From Lingula anatina (lineage: Eukaryota; Brachiopoda; Lingulata; Lingulida; Lingulidae): a stretch of DNA of 64,000 nucleotides. Positions within the stretch are counted from its first letter, which is position 1. The number at the start of each line of letters is the position of its first letter. The position numbers and the translations under genes were made by a program. Under the pieces are notes generated by a model that saw only the letters and a program-made list of their open reading frames with translations, made no database searches and had not been told where the DNA came from. This document shows, one piece after another, positions 57,801 through 64,000 of this stretch. Location of the stretch: NCBI RefSeq assembly GCF_001039355.2, contig NW_019775369.1, forward strand, positions 1 through 64,000. Direction: 5' to 3'.

Positions 57801-60800
57801 CGAAAAGTGGTAACATTTTCATCGATTTTTTTAATCAAGGGTTCATTGGACCGAAGGTTCTATAGTGATCTTTCGGACCAATGAACCTTCGGACTATTGA
57901 ACCTTCGGACTATCGCTACGGCCCCTATTTAGTAGGACTAAAATATAGTTTTAGGTGGAAAACTAAACCTGATTAGATTCTTCTTCTTGAAATTATGCAG
58001 TTTTTGAAATTTTCTTTTTATTCTTGAGGGTGTTTTAAATGTGTGACTGTTAACATTTTCTTATTGTGTCTGCTAACTGTATATTTAACATTTTTGTGCC
58101 TTGTTTTATATATTTTTTATTTTACATATTTAGGATTCTGATGGTAATGGATTATCAGATGAAGACATCCGGGCTGAAGTGGATACATTCCTATTTGAAG
58201 GTAGTCCCTTAATTTAATTAACCATCTAAATGTTGCTCTCCATGGAATTTTCCTGCCAAAATGAATTTTTCTGGGGTAAAGAACACTTTTTACCTACTCA
58301 ATTAAATAATTTCTTGACCCATTCCTGCACTTAGGTTTGATGTCTTATTCCATCTTAAATTTAATGTAATACTTACATGTGAGTTTTTAATGACTGTACC
58401 GTCAAACAGAAGGATGGTCTTGATTGGATCTGACCTTGTTTTCAATAAAGTGGCACTGTATTTTGCATCAAGGTCCTGTGTCATGCAAATATTGGGAGAT
58501 ACATGAGAAGTCTCTTATTGAAAATTATTACCACCCTTACAAATAGGGCAAGCAGCTAGATTGCAGTTGAAACCAAACAGTGTTTGAAACAAAAGGTAGT
58601 GGGCTCAGTAGTATGAACACATTGTCAATGTAGATGGCCAATAGAGGGTACCGGAGGAGACAGGATTGTGCCGGAAGTTTGACATTATTTGACGTCAAGT
58701 TGTGAAAGATGTGAACCTGAGTGGTCATTTTAAGCTGGAGGTGAATAGTAGTGAAGACATTGGCTCAGAGAAAAAAGCAGTTTTTCCAACGACAAATAAT
58801 AGCTAGGTACATGATTTGAATACGTGTTAAGAAACTTGAAGGTGCAAGATCTTGCTTAATTTGTAGTCAATTTTTTTTGAAAAATATATGCTGCATGGAT
58901 CGACAGCGTGACAAATAGCTTCAAGGGAAAATAATTTCCGCGAGGCTGTAAATCCTTGTCATGTGGAATTTTTTGGACACAATCCTGTCTCCTCCAGTTC
59001 CCTTTATTGTACAGGAAAAACCATGTCACAGATAAGTTAAAATCTGTTAAATGCAATGTTTTGCCAAATACCGTGTCTGAAACATCTACCAGTACTAGGT
59101 ACATATTATGTCAGAAAATGTAATGAGTAATTAAGAAATGGAATACCTGTAGTTCTCAGTAAATGCTGAATTACCATCTGTGCCAGTAAATGAAAGTTTT
59201 GGGAAGGCTCATGACAGTGCTGCTCCACACACTTACTGGTTAATTGCTGGCCGCCGAAATCTATAAAAGGTCATTTCGGTCGATGCCGGGTGGCCTGTCA
59301 GACCCTCAGCCCACCAAATACTTCGATGCCCTTGTCGACCCCGTTTCCACTACAAAAAACCTGGTATGTGCTGCTTTGGACAGAATGTCACTGAAATTTT
59401 CCGGGCGATAATTGCTGGCCGCCGAAAGGCTTACGTATAATTGTAAAAAGGTGATATCTCCATGCCCAATATCAATGGCATACCAATCCAAAAAGACGGC
59501 CACCATCCTCTTTATGACTTTAATTGTCGTGTAATTTGACAGTAATCCTAGAGATGAATTTGACGGCAAAGCCGCCGAATTTCCACATGGTGATATCACG
59601 CAGAATGCGCAGAAAGCTTATTTTCCGGCAAATTCAATAACAACATTTGCGACAACCGACTTCGTTGGGGGTGGGTTTTTTCCAGAGAACGGATGAAAAT
59701 CGGTGGGCACGCAAGATGTCATCCATAAAAATAAAAAAAGTGTGGCCTTACTGAAAAGTTTCATAGGACTGAAGTGCAGCTTGTGTTGGAAAAATGGTGT
59801 GATTGTTTTCTGTTTTGGAAGCAATTCAGTTCTATAGAGTGCTATATGGTGCTACTGTATATTGATGGTGGTCAGTATGTAATTGTCCTTTGGTTAATCA
59901 CTAGCTAAATTCAGGGCTATTAAGTCACTTGCCTTATTAACTTTCAAGTGCCCATTAAATGAGATTACTTAAAGCACTTTGAGATTTCCTCATAAAGTCC
60001 CATAGGTTTAGCTCTCTTAACTGTGTCACATAATTAGGAATCAGTGATAATTATGCAGGTAAATGTTTTTTAATTTTGCAAATAGGTTTACAAAGAAAAA
60101 ATTTTGTGTAACGCCAACATTAATGCTATAGATGAATATCAGTGCCTTATTATTTTCAAACCCAATGGGGTTATTCATATCATGTTAATACAGCTAGATT
60201 AAAAGTTTGAATAGCAGCTTTATTGGAATTTTTGTTATGTTTTATTTAATTTTTTAAATTATTTTTCAAACACTAGCATCTTCAAGATGTGACTTTTAAC
60301 TCCACCAGAAGCTCTGTGCATTTTTTGCATTTCCCCATGAGCAATTGTATTGGTTTTTATGTCTTTAAACATTATGTAATATCTTTTTTTTTTCACTGTC
60401 ATCTTTTTCACATAATATTGGGATTTTCATTATGTGAATTTGAACCCTCATGGTCCTGAAACTCTAATCTTATTGCAGGGATGGATTGATACTGTCTTCT
60501 GGGTCTTCCAGAAGATGGGTATCTATTTTTTTCTGTTGAAAAACCATCAAAAATGGAGGATGGACCAACAAATATAACTTGGAATACTGTCAGAAATACT
60601 GATAGGATACGCTCCTATTATTGACCATGCTACCTGTTGTGCATGATTAAAATTCAGTGTTGATTTAGTGTGCTTTTATAAGCATTATTTATTCTTGCAT
60701 CAAAATTGACAAAATTACCTATTTTCTGCATCTTTATTTTCTGTTTTTTGTCTGTACATTTGACAGCTTTGCTGCCTTGTTTTACTAGCCTTTTTATTGT

Positions 60801-63635
60801 TTTTTCATGTATTATAAAGTTTACTGAACAAATTTGAATTTTAGACTCAAATATTATTATTATTATTATTATAAATAGTAATTCACTCCATTGGAAATAG
60901 TTCTTCATCACTACATATTGTATACAGTGTAGAAAAATCAGGTGTAAGTGTAGTAAACAGCAATATCTATTTTAAATTATGAATTTTTCTATTACTGTAC
61001 AGCTGTTAGTAACAATTTAAATTGATGTTTTTTAAAATTAAAATTTAGGTCATGACACAACAGCCAGTGGATTATCCTGGACAATTTACCTCTTGGCCAA
61101 TCATCCAGAGCACCAACAGAAATGCCAGGAAGAAATTGATGAAGTCATGCAAGGCAGGGATGAAATCCAGTGGTGTGTTTGTTAGTTTTTGATTAGTAAT
61201 TTTAGTAAACTCATTCAAAGTAACTTTTGATTTCACAGGGAGAGAAATCAAATTTCTCAGCACTTGTCCATTTTTTAAAATTAGAATGTATCTGTCTAAT
61301 GTTTATTAAATAAGCCATTGATGAAGCTGTTAGGCTAAAGTGTCCTATTTTCAGTCAGGGTGAGAATTACCTTTAAAGGGATAATAACTCTTCGCATGAG
61401 GTCTATATTTCACAATAAAAACATTGTGAATAACTCACAGAAATATAATATATTCTGTTTTACGACAAAAACAGCAGTTATAGCTATTATTCTGATATCT
61501 GACCTTGTCTTCAGACCATGTGACCTCCATTGATGACTTTACGCTGTTATAATCTCTTAAGAGATTTTAACAAAAAACCAAACTTTTTAGAAAAAAACCA
61601 GAGACTAACTTTGAATGTAAAAATGGATTCATTAACCATTGCTAATTTAGGAAAAGTGTTGTTTACTCCAGGAAAATTCATTTTTTGGCCAAAACGAAGA
61701 GTTATTATCCCTTTATTATCCCTTTGCATGTTTATTCAATTTTTATATACAGACATAATGGATAATATTTTATATATTTTCTGATCGCCGTGTTGCCATT
61801 GCTGTTACCTTCACTATCTGAAACATCAGTCTCAACTACTGCCATTTTACTATTACATCTGAATGCAGCTGTAGTTCTGAGCAAACTTAACACCAAATAA
61901 TGACAGCTGACACATTCAAATGGCACAAGTGCAAAAAGTTTTCACATAACAGGCCGAGATAGTAACACCTTACATAATTATCTTAAAAATACATAGATAT
62001 TCCATTAATTACGATTGTTGGGAAAGTAAACATGGTAGAATTAGGTCAGTATCTCATGTGACCTATTTTTATTATGTTTGAGTTGGAAAGTTGGCAGTAA
62101 AGTCAACTTAATTCACAAATGTATAATTAATTAAATATATTCTTGTGAGGTGTGAAAAATATATAGTATGTATAAGCCTGATAGTGGGGTGGCTTAGGGT
62201 TAAAAAAAATGGCCGAATCGTGACACGGTGGATAAAAGCACCAAATTTGGCATGTGGTTACTTTTTGACATTCTAAATCAAATAAGAGCTGTAGCCCTCC
62301 AAAAAATTTTATCATTTGGTCCAAAAACCCAAATGGCCACCTGTTTATAGAATTCTATAGAAATATATAATGCCTATATTGATTTTTATCACAAAGTATT
62401 TTCTCAGTGTTTTCCACATCCTTGTTACCCATTTTATGCATATATGTCAGGTAGCAAACGTGTTTCCTTGGACTTTTTGAAAAAAACAAGATGGCCACAG
62501 TATGCTATAGGTAAAAATGTGAAAATTTCGTCAGTCTTGAAAATTTTGTCAGAAGACTATTTTCCGCCAACATAAATTTTTTAACCTTTAAAATTTCATT
62601 GAACTTTAAAGTGGACCTCTGTATAATTTTGAAAAGTTCGTCACCTTGATGGCTGTCTTAAATGAGGTAGACACAATGAAAAAATCAAGATATTATCTTG
62701 AAGGGAAATGTACCAGTCACTTCTATTCACGATGTCCTCAGTCTACAACTGGGAATGGCCCCTTAGGCAACAACTGAGGACATCAAGATTCTGCCTCCAT
62801 TAACTTCACAGAAAAGAAAACTTAACAGAAAATAGTCAAAAATAAAGTACACAACTTTTATATGAAAAATTTTTATAATGATGACCATATTGGAAAAAAA
62901 CTGCCATAAAACATATTCCAAGACTTTCATTTTGCTTGATTTTTGAATTGTTGAAATTAGATATACAGCTTATAGGGATGACAACTGTTCATATGATATT
63001 CATATTTCACAATAAATACATTATAAACAACTCACAGAAATATTACAAATCCATTTTACCACCAAAATGGCAGTTGACACAATTGTTCTGGAATTTGTGC
63101 TTGCCAATACACCACGTGACCTCAACAGCTGATGGCTACACTCAGTAGTAATCTCTTAAGAGAATATTACAAAAAATCAAACTTTTTAGAAAAAAAAGAC
63201 AGGGACTAACTTTGGATGTTGGAATGGATTCATTATCCATTCGTAAGTATGGGAAAATTGTCCTTTATCACAGAAAAGTCCATTTTTTTGGCCAAAATGA
63301 ACAGTTATCCCTTTAAAAACAAACAATTTTTTGCAATTAGTCTTGAGTAAGGCCATATTTTTCAACTCCATATTTACCTTAAATTTTAAAAGTAGAGTGT
63401 TTATAAGAAAATTTCCAGTTACTGACTTTTTTCCAGGGAAGACCTGCCAAAGTTGAAGTACTTGGGTCTTTGTCTCAAAGAGGCAATGCGCCATTATCCT
63501 CCAGTTGCCGGGATTTCTAGGAAACTAGAAAAAGATATTGAAATAATGGGGAAGAAGGTAACTGCAGGGACCAATGTCCAACTGCCTATTTGGATTTTGC
63601 ACCACAGCAGCCACGTCTGGGGAGATGATGTCATG
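49380..63635 (+). CDS. Cytochrome P450, CYP4 family (N- and C-terminal exons not in window)
   Basis: Nine exons: 49380-49572, 51584-51711, 51905-52029, 53040-53099, 55353-55482, 55752-55820, 58134-58200, 61049-61172, 63437-63635, together 365 codons in one frame. CYP4/CYP4F-like landmarks in order: [43 protein letters not shown], the I-helix [13 protein letters not shown], the K-helix ExxR as EAMR, and the beta-sheet region after it. Known: CYP4 enzymes are ER membrane mono-oxygenases that omega-hydroxylate fatty acids and eicosanoids. The membrane anchor exon is not recognised upstream and the heme-cysteine exon (FxxGxRxCxG) lies beyond base 64000. Orthology to a named CYP4 subfamily cannot be fixed here. 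Confidence 0.9.
49573..51583. other. P450 intron a-b
   Basis: 2.0 kb. Apart from a poly-T and the minisatellite, AT-rich sequence without recognisable features. Confidence 0.6.
49880..50330. repeat. Degenerate GTGTGCAGAAA minisatellite
   Basis: A dozen or more imperfect copies of gtgtgcagaaa(a)tgtgc, with higher-order units of roughly 65-70 bases that include cttggtttttcaacag and atttgatcaggagt. It lies in P450 intron a-b. The 67-residue frame with regular Cys is a by-product. Confidence 0.7.
51584..51711 (+). CDS. P450 exon b (helix C region)
   Basis: 128 bp. [20 protein letters not shown] followed by [20 protein letters not shown]. The W-xxx-R motif of helix C that contacts the heme propionate is present as WMRQR. 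Leaves in phase 0. Confidence 0.88.
51774..51805. repeat. Poly-T tract
   Basis: About 32 T in P450 intron b-c. Confidence 0.95.
51905..52029 (+). CDS. P450 exon c (helix D/E region)
   Basis: 125 bp. [20 protein letters not shown], then [20 protein letters not shown], the CYP4 helix D/E pattern. Leaves in phase 2 at T-G|G. Confidence 0.86.
53040..53099 (+). CDS. P450 exon d (60-bp microexon-like)
   Basis: 60 bp. [20 protein letters not shown], corresponding to the CYP4 helix F start (N-P-Y-I-x-A-V). Phase 2 in and 2 out, donor gtaagt. Too short to be found as an open frame; identified by phase and family pattern. Confidence 0.8.
53100..55352. other. P450 intron d-e
   Basis: 2.25 kb AT-rich intron with a MITE (54060-54260) and a short direct repeat (atttgtaacactatcgcac at about 53412 and 53513). 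Nothing else recognised. Confidence 0.6.
54060..54260. mobile_element. TTTAGATC-end MITE, copy in P450 intron
   Basis: gggttcccacagatttagat ... ccctgggggttcacactaaa ... gttaattacccccttacagc ... cagcaatctagtgagactcc. Same order as 1478-1689, with small indels; the right terminal motif is shortened. Confidence 0.7.
55353..55482 (+). CDS. P450 exon e (helix F/G region)
   Basis: 130 bp. [20 protein letters not shown], then [20 protein letters not shown]. The YxLTxxGRRF pattern is a CYP4 hallmark. Acceptor cttttag, donor tta|gtaaga, ending in phase 0. Confidence 0.85.
55752..55820 (+). CDS. P450 exon f (helix H region)
   Basis: 69 bp, 23 codons, phase 0-0. [14 protein letters not shown] matches the CYP4 [11 protein letters not shown] block just before the I-helix. 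The donor gtttgt is weak. Confidence 0.85.
56455..56650. mobile_element. Diverged TTTAGATC-end MITE relative
   Basis: gggggtaattaactattgtt and ggcatgccagacatctaagc ... ccgatctaagtataggaatg keep the layout of the MITE at 54060, with heavy divergence. Confidence 0.45.
57750..57925. mobile_element. GTCCGAAGGTTCATTG inverted-repeat element
   Basis: Direct units ggttcattggtccgaa (57775-57800) are answered by the inverted ttcggaccaatgaacctt and ttcggactattgaacctt at 57870-57912. Outer ends gggcgtctcgatagtc and gactatcgctacggccc. About 170 bp, non-coding. Confidence 0.65.
58134..58200 (+). CDS. P450 exon g (I-helix first half, covalent-heme Glu)
   Basis: 67 bp, phase 0 to 1. [20 protein letters not shown] ends into FEG. 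The Glu before VDTF is the residue that in CYP4 enzymes can link to a heme methyl group (family knowledge). The intron after it separates EG|HDTT, as in vertebrate CYP4 genes. Confidence 0.88.
58201..61048. other. P450 intron g-h
   Basis: 2.85 kb intron splitting the I-helix. Contains an 18-bp perfect inverted repeat (58653-58670 and 58978-58995, ggaggagacaggattgtg) and a short direct repeat taattgctggccgccgaaa (59241 and 59408). No exon seen. Confidence 0.6.
61049..61172 (+). CDS. P450 exon h (I-helix second half, helix J)
   Basis: 124 bp. [20 protein letters not shown], followed by [20 protein letters not shown]. The HDTT threonine pair of the oxygen-activation site is intact. Phase 1 in, phase 2 out. 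Confidence 0.9.
61380..61735. repeat. Intronic direct repeat, copy 1
   Basis: Shares atttcacaataaa, aactcacagaaatat, taatctcttaagaga, ccaaactttttagaaaaaaa and ggattcatta with 62990-63320 in the same order. A diverged interspersed repeat inside P450 intron h-i. Confidence 0.65.
62990..63320. repeat. Intronic direct repeat, copy 2
   Basis: Second copy of 61380-61735, ending gaacagttatccctttaaaa; roughly 70-80 percent similar by eye. Confidence 0.65.
63437..63635 (+). CDS. P450 exon i (K-helix ExxR)
   Basis: 199 bp, phase 2 to 0. [20 protein letters not shown] carries the invariant ExxR as E-A-M-R; then [16 protein letters not shown] and [15 protein letters not shown]. The next exon with the heme cysteine is off the window. 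Confidence 0.9.
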
Positions 63636-64000
63636 GTAAGATGTTGAATTAACTTTTATGTTGAGTAATTTGTATACCAGTAGAATTATTTCTATTAAGG
63701 GTAAAGAGACATAGATTTGGATTTCTGTTATTATGTAATAGCAGCGTAGGCACTAGCGGTATACACATGGTTTTAGTCCTGACCCGTCTTGTCTGCCGAA
63801 TCCATCTGCCGCCCAGTTACTGTTACTGCTACTCCTAGACTACAAGAGCCTGTGTACCCATCTCTTGGATTTAGGTCACATATAATCTCGACTCCATCCA
63901 CGTAAATTTTGGGCTTTGTCGGTGCTGGGGTCTAGGTGTGGCGTTCGTTGCAATGCACCCTTGTCTAAAATATCTCCCAAAACAAAGGAATTTGCCATGA

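Larger units (their letters stand above)
55821..58133. other. P450 intron f-g
   Basis: 2.3 kb AT-rich intron with a diverged MITE (about 56455-56650) and a GGTTCATTGGTCCGAA element (57750-57925). Confidence 0.6.

Overview
The window is nuclear DNA from an invertebrate animal, most likely a marine one. It has AT-rich introns, GT-AG splicing, many short DNA transposons, a tRNA-derived SINE, a non-LTR retrotransposon tail and two short runs of N from a draft assembly. The families present (IgGFc-binding-like receptors with EGF arrays, a CARD protein, a CYP4-type P450) fit a mollusc or another lophotrochozoan, or a deuterostome. I cannot name the species from sequence alone. All recognised genes lie on the + strand.

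Layout. (1) 1-12953: receptor gene A, entered inside its first intron. It has an IgGFc-binding-like exon ending in an acidic metal-binding-like motif, an HYR/Ig-like exon, a 5-Cys EGF-like exon, nine canonical EGF exons, a transmembrane exon and a repeat-built acidic cytoplasmic tail. The reconstructed exons give 1169 residues in a single open frame. (2) 14585-28393: paralogous receptor gene B, complete, 17 exons, 1326 residues. It carries a dead second copy of the IgGFc exon (15902-17981) split by a transposon, and one dead EGF exon (26602-26706). (3) 31839-33858: gene C, with only a signal-peptide exon and an IgGFc exon. The rest of the gene is absent and a 5.2-kb foldback repeat (33936-39106) begins just after the exon. 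(4) 42193-44015: a small CARD-domain gene. (5) 44216-47650: a 1.1-kb direct duplication around an assembly gap, possibly two haplotypes. (6) 49380-63635: nine exons of a CYP4-family cytochrome P450, 365 codons in frame, lacking its N-terminal exon(s) and its heme-cysteine exon.

The receptor cluster is the most interesting part. Every exon from the IgGFc exon through the last EGF exon starts and ends in phase 1, so exons can be duplicated, lost or skipped without breaking the frame. The sequence shows this happening: a near-identical 500-bp tandem duplication with its breakpoints inside EGF exons, dead exons, a chimeric gene B, and relics between B and C. Tails A and B differ in copy number of an acidic repeat, and B alone has a repeated tyrosine; both end in the same LPRRLPPL motif. 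This is what a fast-evolving cell-surface recognition family would look like, but the ligand and function are inference. The nearby CARD gene could be signalling-related or a coincidence.

Transposon content is high. One family of 1.3- and 1.8-kb elements has TGTG/CACA ends, a CCGG target duplication and arrays of short palindromes around CCTAGG. One copy killed the extra IgGFc exon and another is nested inside an older repeat within the foldback element.
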